From: Lampris incognitus
Lineage: Eukaryota; Chordata; Actinopteri; Lampriformes; Lampridae
Direction of reading: 5' to 3'
Assembly: GCF_029633865.1 (NCBI RefSeq)
Contig: NC_079230.1
Location: 28,055,089-28,119,088, forward strand
DNA: 64,000 bases
Shown: piece after piece, positions 12,555-22,357 of the stretch
How the letters are laid out: each line of letters starts with the position of its first letter
Numbering within the stretch: position 1 is the first letter of the stretch
Notes under the pieces: generated by a model
Databases searched by the model: none
Told to the model about the DNA's origin: nothing
What the model saw: the letters and a program-made list of their open reading frames with translations, nothing else
Translations under genes and position numbers: made by a program

Positions 12555-15500
12555 CACACATCCCATTAGCACGTTATTCTCCTGTTGGTCTCTTTAGGAA
12601 ATGTGTCTCCAGTCATTTAGTAAACACGCTGAGAGGAGACAGCTGCTGCTGTAACCTGGCCTGCCCCTGTGTGTGTGTGTGTGTGTATGTGTGTGTGTGT
12701 GTGTGTGTGAGACTATACTGTTTCCTCTTACTCTGTTTGTGCCCAGCCCCTCTCATGTTTGCCTACCTGCACATGCAGTGTGTGCACGTCTGTGGTTCAC
12801 TGTGTGTGTTTGTCGTTCCTCCAGCAGTGTAACATGGGAGTGTGTGTTTGTCGTTCCTCCAGCAGTGTAACATGGGAGTGTGTGTTTGTCGTTCCTCCAG
12901 CAGTGTAACATGGGAGTGTGTGTTTGTCGTTCCTCCAGCAGTGTAACATGGGAGTGTGCGTTTGTCGTTCCTCCAGCAGTGTAACATGGGAGTGTGTGTT
13001 TGTCATCCGACTTCAGCTGTTGTGTTCCAACAGTGGCCATTGAACTCGTTTCCGAAACACTTTGAATGGCATGTTTTCCTTTTCAGTGAGCACCGAGTAA
13101 GGTATTTACACTTATAGAGGTGGAGAACTCACCGTAATGTCAACCCTTTTCTGTGTGTGTGTGTGTGTGTTTCTGTTGGACTGCTACCCCTGTGCTTGTG
13201 GCATGATTGGAGGGAGAGGAGATGAAGAGGGGTTTAGGGAAAGAGCTCCAAATAAGGTCAAACTATTCTAGTCGTCCATCTCTCTCTCTCTCTCTCTCTC
13301 TCCTGGCTGTCTCACCTCTCTGTCGTCTGTCTCACTTTTCTGTCTGTCTGACCTCTCCCTCTCTCGTCTGTCTGTCTCTCATCTCTCTCTCTCGTCTTTC
13401 TGTCTTTTCTGTCTGTCTGTCTCACCTCTCTCGTCTATCTGTGTCTCTCAGCTCTCTCTCCCTTTCTCTGTCTGTCTGTCTGTTACGCTCTCTCTCTGTC
13501 TTGCTCTCTTGTCTGTCTGTCTCGCTGTCTCACCTCGCTCCCCCTCCCTCTTTTTCCCTCCTTTGCTGATGGTTCCCTCACTTCTCCAAATGACGTTTAT
13601 CCTGAGGGACTGCCTCCCTGTCTCTCCATGGTGCTATTACTTCTCTTGCTGTATTTCTGCAGTATCACAACCCACAGTAGCAGATGAAAATAGCACAGAG
13701 AGGAAGTATCTGCCAGCAGTTGTGTGCATGTGTGTGTGTGTGTGTGTGCGCGCACATTTTCCTTGCACATTCTTGTGTTCCTTCCTCTTTCTAAAATTTG
13801 CAGTTGCACAACGGCATCTCTTATGGTATCCCTGAAAAACACTGCAGTAATTAAGATACAGCTGACGCGCACGCTCACGTGCACAGACCTCTGTGTTTCA
13901 CCCCATGCACCCTCTCTGATTGGGTTGTGTGTTAATGAAGTGAAGCATACTGCCTGGTCGCATGGCTGTTATTCCATCTGTTTTGTCTTCTGACTCATCT
14001 ACGAACAGCGGGGTTCCTCTGCAGGCCTGGAAAGTGGCCATTTTTCTAATTTACAAAACGGAAACTTTGGCAATGCATTAAAAACCATTCAGAAATAAAT
14101 TTAGTCAGTGGTGACATGAAAATGACTTCACAATTTATGTTATTGAAGGCATACTTAATCCATTGGGATATTTATGAATCGCAATTCTCTAATAGAATAA
14201 TAGTCATTTGTCACTAAGCCAGAAAATTATGCTTATAAGTCCGACCAGAGCACGAGACCCAAAGTGTTTGTGCCTGATTTCAAGTGTCGCTTTCCTTCAT
14301 ATCTCTCTCTCTCTCTCTCTGTCTGTCTCTCTGTCGTCGTCCCTACAGTGACGCAGCAGACCAGGAGCCCCTGGCTGTGGTGGGCTCCCCCTACTGGATG
14401 GCTCCAGAAGTGCTGCGAGGAGAGCTTTATAATGAGAAGGTAATGACAGATTTATTCCCACGACCTGTAGCTGTGTGTTTGCTTTCCCTGCGAGAATTCC
14501 GCATACATCATGAATGGCCATGTTGACAAGTACAAAGACAAAGCTAGAGGAAGTACATGCTGACATACACAGACAATTTGATAAATTATAATGATTCATG
14601 CCAGTATGGAGTCTAGCTGTGTAGTAGGCAGACACGGAGAGGGAAATTACTACTAACTCGACTGCCAACCGTTTTGTAATACTCTGTTTAGATTAGTGAA
14701 GTATATGCATCACTCCTGATGCGAATCCAATTTTAAAAAGGCAAACATGAGAAGGCCAGTGCAAATTAACTAAACCTGCCAAGACCACACACACACAGCA
14801 GCCTTGCATTGAATCCTGCTAGGGTTTTTTCCCTGTCACTTGCTAATAAGCGTTGTACAGATGAGTGGACAGTATACACAAGCATTTACTGTAATACTGC
14901 AGATTTATTAGCATATTATAATACTGCAGCTTTATTAGGATATTATAATACTGCAGATTTATTAGCTATTATAAATTATAATACAGCAGATTTATTAGGA
15001 TATTATAATACTGCAGCTTTATTAGGATATTATAAATTATAATACTGCAGATTTATTAGGATATTATAATACTGGAGCTTTGTTAGGATATTATAAGATG
15101 GCCAAAACATGTGAAAGTTAACACAGTCGAATAACAAAAAAACAAAAAAAAATTCATTTTTGATAAATGGAATTTCTTGCTATGGATGGGAATGGAGATG
15201 ACGGAGATGATGCATGTATGTTTTACCTCATTTTGTTTCTCGAATTTACCAGGATATATCTTTCTGTATCTCTCTCTCTCTCTCTCTCTGTATCTCTCTC
15301 TCTGGGTCTCCCCCCCCCCATCAGGTGGACGTGTTTGCATTTGGGATCATCCTTTGTGAAACTATAGCGAGGATACAGGCTGACCCCGATATCCTGCCAC
15401 GCACTGAGGTGCCGGTGAAAACCCTTTCATTACTTCCATAGCTACAGTCACGTCAGCCTTTCATCAATTCATCACATGTTAGTCATCCTTTCATCAAGGG

Positions 15501-18500
15501 TCCTGCTGCATCAAGTCATCTTTGAAAAAAAAGCTATTAATAATTTCAGGGCCGATGTTCGCTGCTCAGTATGTAAAATACTAATTCCTATCTGGTTATG
15601 AGTTAATAGAAGGACTAACTTAACCTATGGATATATAACCACTGTTAAAGTCCAGACTACAATCCTTTTACTGGTTTTGAGTGTCGCATCCTGCAAATAC
15701 ATGTTGGATATATCATTTCGGAAGGAAATTATATATATATATATTTTTATTTATTTCCCACCTTTTCCTCCCCACTTCTATCAGGCCAATTACCCCACTC
15801 TTCTGAGCCGTCCCGGTCGCTGCTCCACCCCCTCTGCTGATCCGGGGAGGGCTGCAGACTACCACATGTCTCCTCCAATACATGTGGAGTCGCCAGCCGC
15901 TTCTTTTCACCTGACAGTGAGGAGTTTCACCAGAGGGGACAGTGTGTGGGAGGATCACGCTATTCCCCCCAGTTCCCCCTCTTCCCTGAACAGGCGCCCC
16001 GACTGACCAGAGGAGGCGCTGGTGCAGCGACCAGGGCACATGTCCACATCCAGCTTCCCACCTGCAGACACAGCTAATTGTTTCTATAGGGATGCCTGAC
16101 CAAGCCGGAGGTAACACGGGGATTCGAACCAGCGATCCCCGTGTTGGTAGGCAACAGAATAGACCGCTACGCCACCCGGACGCCCGTTACATATCTATAC
16201 TACATCCACATACTGAGCAGATCTGTCCAGTTCATGGGAAGCTGGATGTGGGTATGTATCCTGGTTGCTGCACTAGCGCCTCCTCTGGTCAGTTGGGGCA
16301 CCTGTTCAGGGGGGAGGGGGAACTGGGGGGAATAGCGTGATCCTCCCACACACTATGTCGCCCCTGGTGAAACTCCTCAGTGTCCGGTGAAAAGAAGCGG
16401 CTGGCGACTCCACATGTATCGGAGGAGACGTGGTAGTCTGCAGCCCTCCCCGGATCAGCAGAGGGGGTGGAGCAGTGACCGGGACGGCTCAGAAGAGTGA
16501 GGTAATTGGCCAGATACAAGTGGGGAGGAAAAGGTGGGAAATAAATTTTTTTAAAAATATATACATATAATTTCCTTCCAAAATGATATATCCAACATCT
16601 ATTTGCAGGATGCGACACTCAAAACCAGTAAAAGGATTGTAGTCTGGACTTTAACAGTGGTTATATATCCAGCAGCGACCGGGACAGCTCAGAAGAGCGG
16701 GGTAACTGGCCAAGTACAATTGGGGAGGGGAAAAAAACGGGGGTTAATCCCCTCCCCCCCAAAAAAGAGCACTGGATGATATGGCTTCTACTTACGCTTA
16801 AATTTATGCAAGGGTATTTTAGTTCTTTGTAATAAACAGTGTTAGAATTTTAGTCCAATAGCTTCCCGGTCATTCCCAGTGAATCTACACGCCCCGACGC
16901 CTGGCAGCGAAAGCTACGTACATTGCAGGTTCAGTGTAAACCTATGGCAGCTAGCTCCCCGAGAGGCAGCTAGCTCCCCGAGGCTACAACCTTACTGTTT
17001 TTTGTTTATCTTTTTTTTTTTTTGGTAGGACTTTGGTCTGGATGTGGAGACCTTTCACCACATGGTGGGAGACTGTCCTCCTGACTTCCTGGAATTAGCC
17101 GTCACCTGCTGCAATGTAAGACACACAAATTGCACAAATTGCATGTAACCCATTTTCTACCTTCCTTCCCCTCCATCCATAATGCATTTGTTGATTCATT
17201 TGGTTAGATAGGTAGTTAGCCTGCCTGTTTAGCGACTGATACCGAGTGAGGTTGTTGAGCAGTGGTTCTCCATCAGGTCCTCAGGTACCACCGGTAAGTA
17301 CTGTTGGGTTTCTGTTATCCCAGGTAGTTCATTATAGACTCTTCCAAGTGCTCCAGCACATGAACGCCTCTTCAAAGTAGTGATCACCAGTGGGGAAATT
17401 GGGGAATATTGATGATATTTGTTTTCCTGAGTTGTGATGTTTCATGACCGCAAAAATAGCGGAGTGAGTAGGAAGGAAGTAAGCAGCTGATGTTAGAAAG
17501 ATGATATTTTTAATTATTCTATGTGTATTTAAATTGCTTGGGGAGAACCCTGGAAAGAAATAAACAAACTGGCCAATAAACAAATTTGGCCTGAATAATA
17601 ATTTGTAAATTAGAAAAATGAAAGAGAAAATATACTGCAGGTGTTTCCTCTCTGCTGTTCACTCAGCAGCTTAGGTAGAAAACAACTCACACATTTTTTG
17701 TAGCTGTATGTTTAACATCTACGGGTAAACGGGATGAGTTTCCTCCGTAGGGTGTCTGGGCTCAGCCTTAGAGATAGGGTGAGGAGCTTGGACATCCGCA
17801 GGGAGCTCGGAGTAGAGCCACTGCTCTTTTGTGTCGAAAGGAACCAGTTGAGGTGGTTCGGGCATCTGATTAGGATGCCTCCTGGGCGCCTTCTTTTGGC
17901 GGTTTTCCGGGCACGGCCAACTGGAAGGAGACCACGGGGTAGACCCAGAACTTGCTGGAGGGACTACATGTCCAATCTAGCCTGGGAACGCCTTGGGATC
18001 CCCCAGGAGGAGCTGGAGGGCGTTGCTGGGGAGAGGGACATCTGGAGTGCCCTACTTGGCTTGCTGCCACTGCGACCCGACCCCGGAGAAGCGGCTAATG
18101 ATGAGATGAGATGAGATCCAGTTGCTTTGGTCACCCGATATTTCTGACCAAAACACTTGAACGCCAGTCAGGTTGCACATAGGACTTCCGACATTGGAAA
18201 TACGAGCTTCCTCCGTCCACCTGATGAAGGGGTCACATTCACCTGTTCCAGTTATTCAGCCTCCAATCAGGGAGCTTTTACACCTGGAACAACAGGTGGA
18301 TGCCATGACCTACCTGGCAGAACAGAACCAGCAGTACCGGTGGTACCTGAGGACCTGATTGAGAACCACTGGTCTAAACTCTTGGGTGCTAAATGGATGT
18401 CTACGTAGTTGGTAGACCATCCATGTCCTGTAGGCCGGGTTAGATCTGTTCAGAATGGGAAGTGGATGTATAGTAGAGTCTTTTTGGGATGCAAGACGTT

Positions 18501-21107
18501 ACCGTTGAGGCCTCCTCTGTTAGCTTGGTTGGCATAATTTAATAAAGCATTGTGTGTGGTGTGTGTTTTCCATCCCTCCTTTAACATCTAAACTAGATTT
18601 CTTCGTACTCGCCTGCCTGCATGTAACTTTAAAATGACTTCATGTGTTTCTGTGCATTGAAAAAAATGCAAAGACCACTCTGTCACACAGTTTATTTACG
18701 TGATTTCTCTACAGAAAATGTCTGATTTTGAGCTGAGCGCCATTCCTCTTTCTATCTGACTGGTTTCCCTCTGTCTCTCTCTCCTCCACCAGATGAACGC
18801 GGCGCTCCGTCCATCCTTCTCCGAGATCGTAGCTGAGCTGGAGAAAAGGGAAGTCGAGAGGACGCAGAAAGATGAGCCAGCGGTCAAGGGTGAGTCATTC
18901 AGTGTCCGTGTGTGTGTGCGTGTGTGTGTGTACACTTTAAGGTGCACACAAGTGGAGGTTTCCGCTGTCATGTTGTGGTTTAAAGGGAGAGTTTGGTTTC
19001 TGGGTTTTGTACTATGTGTCCTACTTGGATCAAACTCATGGATACCTTTTTACTTCTGTGCAGTTTGAACGTACGAGTTTAGCCTAGCTTAGCTCAATTG
19101 CTGGCTGTCGTTCAGGGCAATTAGCAATGCCTCTCAAAAGAAGGGTAATCCCGGGTGGTGTGTTTAAAGATGCGTGTATGTTTTTCAAGTCAAATTATTT
19201 TGTCACGTTTGCGGGGCGTCCGGGTAGCATAGCGGTCTATTCCGTTGCCTACCAACACGGGGATCGCTGGTTCAAATCCCAAGTTACCTCCAGCTTGGTC
19301 CCTACAGACATAATTGACCGTGTCTGCAGGTGGGAAGCTGGATGTGGGTATGTGTCCTGGTTGCTGCACTAGCCCCTCCTCTGGTCGGTCAGGGCGCCTG
19401 TTCGGGGGGGGCTGAGGGGAATAGCGTGCTCCTCCCACGTGCTACGTCCCCCTGGCGAAACTCCTCACTGCCAGGTGAAAAGAGGCACGTGGTAGTCTGT
19501 AGCCCTCCCCGGATCGGCAGAGGGGGTGGAGCAATGACCGGGACGGGTCAGAGGAGTGGGGTAATTGGCCGGGTGCAATTGGGGAGAAAAAGGGAGTAAA
19601 GTCCAAAAAAAAAAAAACAAACGATAAAAATGACAAAGATGTTTAACAAAAACGAAGTATAAATGATGGAATAGTGACAAAAAGCTCTATAAATTTATAA
19701 CAAAGGAAGTGAAAATGTCGGTGTGTCATCTGGTCTCTCTGCTGAGACTCGTAGGGATCCAAACATCCTGTCACGCTGCTGAGCTGCAAGTTTCCTTTTT
19801 TTATTGCAGGGAGAGTACAGCGTCCTGAATATTGCATGTGTTTTAATGTTATATAAACTCTTCTGCTGACGTCACACGGAGGCAAACTGTTTTTCTCTGC
19901 ACCGTGCCTGGCGTCTTACGTGTAGTTCACATGCTCAAAGCAGCCATGTCTCAGCCATGCAGCGTGGTCTAATGGGTGGTTTTTGTTTTTCCTTTCTTTT
20001 CGTTCAGCAGCTTCTCCGGTGATTGGTCCCCTGCGTAGACGGTCCTTGTGTCTCCCGGCCGACCCTCGCCTTTCCCGCAGCAAATCAGACATGCTCCATC
20101 CCCTGGCCATGCTCCCTGCCACCACTCTGGCTCCTCCCACCCGCTTCAACCCCTTCTCCCAGCGCGAAGACCTGAAAGGGGGAAAGATCAAACTGTTCGA
20201 CACGCCCAGCAAGTCGGTCATCTCCCTGACCTTCACCCTCCCCCCGCCGCCAGACCCCTGTGGCAGCTCGGCAGCGTCAGAGGCGGACAGCGGGGACCCA
20301 CCCAGGAGGCACAGACGCTGCCTGTCACTTCCGTGCACTCCGCCGCCAAACGTGACATCCGCCCCCGCCACTGTCCTATCCGAGGAGGACCACCGACCGC
20401 CGTCCCAGACAGACACCGTAAATGGCAGAGGTGAGAAGGACAGACTCGTCTTAGGCGAGGACGAGAGGAAGAGCATGGATAGCCCAGCGGAAGAATCAGG
20501 TATCCCGTTTACCCTCGAAGCTATGTCACTTGATTTCCTGGACCAAGAGAATGGCAACAATGAGGAGGAGGATGAGCAAGAGGAGCCCATGGACTGCACC
20601 AGCTCCCCAGAGACGTTAGAAACGCCATCTCCTTACTCTAAACTCTCACCTTCCCCCACCCAACCTGCCACACTGCCTTTCTCCAACGGCTGGGGAGCCA
20701 CCATCTCTAACGCCCCCCCCTGCCTCCCTCCCCTCTCCCCCCTAGACAATAACAACGTGGTCATCAGCCGACCCTTAACCTGGGGTGCTGTCAACAATGC
20801 CGCCGATAACGGGTACCATCACACCCCCGGGGACCCCGCCGGGCCGTCTCCGTTCGGATCCGGCAGCGGCCACTCCCTGGACCAGGAGGAGGTCATCTCC
20901 TGTCCCGGCTGCTGTCTGGCGGGCCTCCGTTTCCCGTCGGTATGTTTGCGCGCTGCCCCACCCCGCAGAAACCCCTACAAAAACCTGAACGTCGACCACA
21001 CGGCCTCCCGCAGCCTGCTCTGCCCAGGACCCAAAGGCCTGCAGCCATCACCGACCCCCACTGCCAGCCAGGAGCTGGGACTCTCCTTACCGGGGGCGCA
21101 GACATAG
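7222..21107 (+). CDS. tesk1: tesk1: testis-associated actin remodelling kinase 1, 3' nine exons (N-terminus missing)
   Basis: Exons are 7222-7343, 9320-9368, 10522-10668, 11543-11625, 14349-14439, 15325-15408, 17029-17115, 18793-18889 and 20008-21107. All join in frame through GT..AG introns and give about 619 residues; human TESK1 has 626. Visible kinase parts are the beta-3 lysine (MALKMN), catalytic loop HRDLTSKN (the TESK signature), GDFGLAEKI, and [10 protein letters not shown] at the activation-segment end. The proline/serine-rich tail ends in ISCPGCCL...SLPGAQT, which fits TESK1 and not TESK2. The known family role is serine/threonine and tyrosine phosphorylation, including cofilin on its inhibitory serine, which stabilises actin filaments downstream of integrins. 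No exon with the glycine-rich loop was found in 1-7221, so the start lies outside or was missed. The a or b teleost paralog cannot be told. Confidence 0.95.
7415..7585. repeat. dispersed repeat shared with 18977-19145
   Basis: Contains AAACTCATGGATACCTGTTT, GAGTTTAGCCTAGCTTAGCT and CTCTCAAAAGAAGGG in the same order as the second copy. The spacing and about 75-80% identity by eye suggest an old interspersed element of unknown class. Confidence 0.65.
7586..8487. other. tesk1: tesk1 intron, AT-rich, one palindromic block
   Basis: Apart from the AGCT-rich block at 7957-8056 no exon or named repeat was recognised. Confidence 0.45.
7957..8056. repeat. imperfect palindrome built from TAGC/GCTA steps
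   Basis: GTTGAGCTTAGCTAGGCTA on the left faces TAGCCTAGCTTAGCTCAAC on the right. Inside, AGGCTAAACCTAGCTGGCTT occurs twice about 39 bp apart. The block could extrude as a cruciform. Confidence 0.7.
8486..8760. repeat. tandem duplication with an insert in the second copy
   Basis: CCAGGGAATGTCAACATTTA at 8488 and the matching run at 8555 start two copies. The second resumes at about 8700 (ACATTTAAGTTATATC) after roughly 128 bp of unrelated DNA beginning with three AGATT steps. Both copies end ACAACACACCT. Confidence 0.65.
8765..9192 (-). mobile_element. tRNA-derived SINE, copy 2
   Basis: Near full length, tail CTCCCCAATTGTACCTGG at left, tRNA head ATGCCACCCAGATGCCCG at right. Lies in a tesk1 intron, antisense to the gene. 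Confidence 0.9.
9320..9368 (+). CDS. tesk1: tesk1 exon: kinase beta-4/beta-5
   Basis: 49 bp. The first base completes the split Arg codon, then [16 protein letters not shown], the segment leading to the hinge. Acceptor ccctgcag, donor gtaaca. Confidence 0.93.
9369..10521. other. tesk1: tesk1 intron with (TAA)n-like tract
   Basis: 9980-10110 is an imperfect AATAAT microsatellite. The rest is unremarkable. Confidence 0.5.
10522..10668 (+). CDS. tesk1: tesk1 exon: hinge to catalytic loop
   Basis: 147 bp (49 codons) from [11 protein letters not shown] to [12 protein letters not shown] is the catalytic loop; the Asp is the catalytic base. Phase 0 at both ends. A 33-bp relative of the exon end sits 131 bp downstream (see 10800-10832). 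Confidence 0.96.
10800..10832 (+). pseudogene. candidate micro-exon duplicating the tesk1 HRD loop end
   Basis: Inside the intron after the catalytic-loop exon, ctttgcag is followed by 33 bases and then gtagtc. The 33 bases read [11 protein letters not shown] in the phase of the flanking exons and closely resemble the last 23 bases of the true exon (CTCCACAGGGACCTCACCTC-type run). Including it would add 11 residues and repeat HRD before NCLV, probably damaging the catalytic loop. It is most likely a fossil partial exon duplication, but it keeps both splice dinucleotides and the frame. Confidence 0.45.
10927..11327. mobile_element. MITE with 23-bp TIRs and ACAGAT duplication
   Basis: GGGTAACACTTTAGTATGGG at the left end is mirrored by CCCATACTAAAGTGTTACCC at the right. 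ACAGAT flanks both ends (10921-10926, 11328-11333). It is a 401-bp AT-rich non-autonomous DNA transposon of unassigned superfamily. Confidence 0.85.
11543..11625 (+). CDS. tesk1: tesk1 exon: DFG segment
   Basis: 83 bp (27 codons plus two bases). It begins NCLVRW, so the metal-binding Asn follows HRDLTSK across the intron, and contains [14 protein letters not shown] with the magnesium-binding DFG Asp. Confidence 0.95.
11626..14348. other. tesk1: tesk1 intron, microsatellite-rich
   Basis: (TG)n/(TATG)n at 11785-11982, (GT)n at 12131-12181, (CA)n at 12527-12560, (GT)n at 12669-12709, the 38-bp array at 12803, (GT)n at 13153-13170, (CT)/(CTGT)n at 13277-13530. No exon seen. Confidence 0.6.
12803..12992. 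repeat. minisatellite, 38-bp unit, five copies
   Basis: Units at 12803, 12841, 12879, 12917 and 12955 each read TGTGTGTTTGTCGTTCCTCC then AGCAGTGTAACATGGGAG. The only change within the units is T to C (TGTGCG) in the fifth, so the expansion is recent. A partial sixth follows. Confidence 0.97.
14349..14439 (+). CDS. tesk1: tesk1 exon: activation segment and APE
   Basis: 91 bp. The first base completes Ser, then [20 protein letters not shown] and [30 protein letters not shown] matches TESK1. The acceptor follows a (CT)n run at 14302-14340. Confidence 0.96.
14890..15090. repeat. AT-rich tandem repeat, about 27-bp unit
   Basis: ATACTGCAGATTTATTAGGA and ATACTGCAGCTTTATTAGGA alternate with TATTATA, with a longer variant holding an extra TATAAATT. 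About seven units lie in a tesk1 intron. Confidence 0.9.
15325..15408 (+). CDS. tesk1: tesk1 exon: kinase C-lobe alpha-F
   Basis: 84 bp, 28 codons, [20 protein letters not shown] to PDILPRTE. The D of VDVFAFG is the structural alpha-F aspartate. Acceptor after a (CT)n and C-run tract. Confidence 0.95.
15750..16188 (-). mobile_element. tRNA-derived SINE, copy 3 (left arm)
   Basis: Full-length, antisense to tesk1. Tail CCTCCCCACTTCTATCAGG at left, head CTACGCCACCCGGACGCCCG at right. Confidence 0.9.
16228..16548 (+). mobile_element. tRNA-derived SINE, copy 4 (right arm, head missing)
   Basis: Begins at GGGAAGCTGGATGTGGGTAT, without the tRNA-like head, and runs to GGCCAGATACAAGTGGGGAG. The missing head fits loss at the centre of the inverted duplication. 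Confidence 0.88.
16673..16745 (+). mobile_element. SINE 3'-tail fragment
   Basis: AGCAGCGACCGGGACAGCTC through CCAAGTACAATTGGGGAGGG: only the last 70 bp of the main SINE, directly abutting the right arm of the inverted repeat. Confidence 0.8.
17029..17115 (+). CDS. tesk1: tesk1 exon: kinase C-lobe
   Basis: 87 bp, 29 codons, [20 protein letters not shown] to LELAVTCCN. This DFG is the TESK DFGLDV motif, not the metal-binding DFG. Acceptor is tttggtag after a T-run. Confidence 0.94.
17260..18371. mobile_element. hAT-like MITE with nested LINE fragment
   Basis: Ends CAGTGGTTCTCCATCAGGTC and the inverse GACCTGATTGAGAACCACTG are Charlie-type hAT termini. A 5'-truncated LINE piece (17733-18117) is inserted inside. 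No clean 8-bp duplication was seen. The same termini recur at 23936-24648 and 44279-44436. Confidence 0.82.
17733..18117 (+). pseudogene. RTE-like LINE 3' end, 5'-truncated
   Basis: Open frame [20 protein letters not shown] ... [15 protein letters not shown] ... [20 protein letters not shown], the extreme C-terminus of a non-LTR reverse transcriptase. It ends in a (GATGA)n tail. The same protein end appears at 22358-23330 and 28256-29640. Confidence 0.85.
18793..18889 (+). CDS. tesk1: tesk1 exon: end of kinase domain
   Basis: 97 bp encoding [20 protein letters not shown] then [12 protein letters not shown]. The RPSFSEI segment is the conserved Arg near the kinase end. It ends with one base (G) of a split codon. 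Confidence 0.93.
18977..19145. repeat. second copy of the dispersed repeat at 7415
   Basis: Shares ATGGATACC, CGAGTTTAGCCTAGCTTAGC and CTCTCAAAAGAAGGG with the first copy. A SINE starts about 65 bp after it. Confidence 0.65.
19210..19605 (+). mobile_element. tRNA-derived SINE, copy 5
   Basis: Starts GGGGCGTCCGGGTAGCATAG; B box reads GGTTCAAATCCC. Internal deletion near 19480 (AAAAGAGGCACGTGG). Tail CAATTGGGGAGAAAAAGGG and an A-run. Confidence 0.9.
20008..21107 (+). CDS. tesk1: tesk1 last coding exon: regulatory tail
   Basis: 1100 bp, stop TAG at 21105-21107. It encodes about 365 residues rich in Pro, Ser and Glu/Asp. It holds [15 protein letters not shown] (Ser sites typical for 14-3-3 binding in TESK1), [20 protein letters not shown] (conserved in TESK1 and TESK2), an acidic run near 20560, and CPGCCL near the end. 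The acceptor is the tandem ttCAGCAG; starting at 20008 or 20011 keeps frame and differs by one Ala. Confidence 0.95.
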
Positions 21108-21867
21108 ATGTAGACATGAAATGCACCCAACGCACCCGGAAATGGACCAGAGAGGAAGTTGCGTGTAAGCCGCACCAACACATCTGCCCTGGAAATGAGT
21201 GGGTCTACCTGAAAATTTGCACAGATTACCAATCCAGCAATACCCCACTGATTTCCTGGGTGTGTTTATTTTTGTTTGATTCTGGGTGTGGGCGGCACAC
21301 ACACACACTTCGTGGTGGGAGCTTGATGGAGGCCGCAGACCTCCACATGTCTGAGCTCGCATCAGTTTACTTAAAACACACACACACCCGTGTTCTGTCA
21401 GTATGTGATTTATAGGAGCTGTTTTCTGACCCCTTTATTTGTGGTGAAATGGTGGGGACCAACTCCGTAGACGATACAGAGCTGACGACTCTGCAAGGAG
21501 AATGACGCCCTCTGCTGGGCTGGGGGTGTTACGACATGGATGTCGGCCATGATGTCAGTGTGCGCGCGCGTGTGTGTGTGTCTGTGTGTGTGTGTGCGCG
21601 TGGGCCTGGCTGATTTCACACTATTTGCAGCATGAAATCCTATTTTTTTGTTTGTTTGTTTGTTTTTGTTGTCCATACGTTGACCTGGACCCTGTATGTG
21701 TCCTGCTTTAAAGAGTCTTTTTTGACCGACGATGCTACGATGAGGAATGTTATGCCTAGTATTACTATTGCGATGATTTTGATACGATGCCGTTTTGAAT
21801 GACTAGACGGATATGCTTTGTAATTTGATTGTCGAGAAGTGTACAGCGCACTGTGTGCACGAGGGAG

Positions 21868-21899
<32 letters not shown>

Positions 21900-22195
21900 A
21901 TGAGAATGAGGTGGTAGATGCATGTCTGAGACTGTTCCAGAAAGATCTGTGTGTAATAGTGTGTCCTGTACACCATAACATTTTTTTTTTAATGTTGTTG
22001 CTGTTATGATCCCTCCATTGGCCTTCTGGTTGCCTGGTAAAGCACTTCAGCTGCATTACTCTTATTAATAAGGAAACGGATGTCTGTGGTTATTACTTTT
22101 GCAAAATGAGGGTCGAAGACTGGCGTCAACAAAGAGATGTACAGATTCTTATTATTTAAAGATGGCATTGAATAAAAAGATAACAGAATGCAGTG
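21108..22195 (+). other. tesk1: tesk1 3' untranslated region
   Basis: Sequence after the TAG with no coding feature. It contains (CA)n/(GT)n stretches (21298-21309, 21560-21600, 21868-21895) and ends near a poly(A) signal. The end is inferred from that signal only. Confidence 0.55.
22171..22176 (+). promoter_or_regulatory. tesk1: poly(A) signal AATAAA, likely tesk1
   Basis: First canonical AATAAA downstream of the tesk1 stop on this strand, about 1.06 kb after it, before the LINE at 22358. Confidence 0.5.
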
Positions 22196-22357
22196 ATGTT
22201 TGAATGTCTCATTTTCATAATCCCGTTTTAGATGTCTGGTAGATTTGCTTGTTTTTAGGGTTTCGACCCACAAGTTTGCCTTAACTTTCCATGTACTACT
22301 TGTTGCCAAAACATGTGCAGGTGAATTTCAAAAAAGTTGCTCTGAAAACTGCTCTCA

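Larger units (their letters stand above)
15629..16672. repeat. 1-kb inverted repeat enclosing two opposed SINE copies
   Basis: The left flank (15629-15735: GGATATATAACCACTGTTAA ... AAGGAAATTATATATA) is matched in inverse by 16560-16672 with only a few differences. The SINE at 15755-16188 is matched by the opposed SINE at 16232-16545. The head region of the left SINE and the spacer form a loop. It looks like one inverted duplication of a segment that already held a SINE. Confidence 0.88.

Noticed and set aside
12803-12992. CRISPR-like array of 38-bp repeats
   Set aside because: Units are head-to-tail with no spacers and the DNA is a vertebrate intron.
19916-20599. 227-codon open frame on the - strand
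   Set aside because: It lies opposite the last tesk1 exon and mirrors its GC-rich codons; no domain or splice support.
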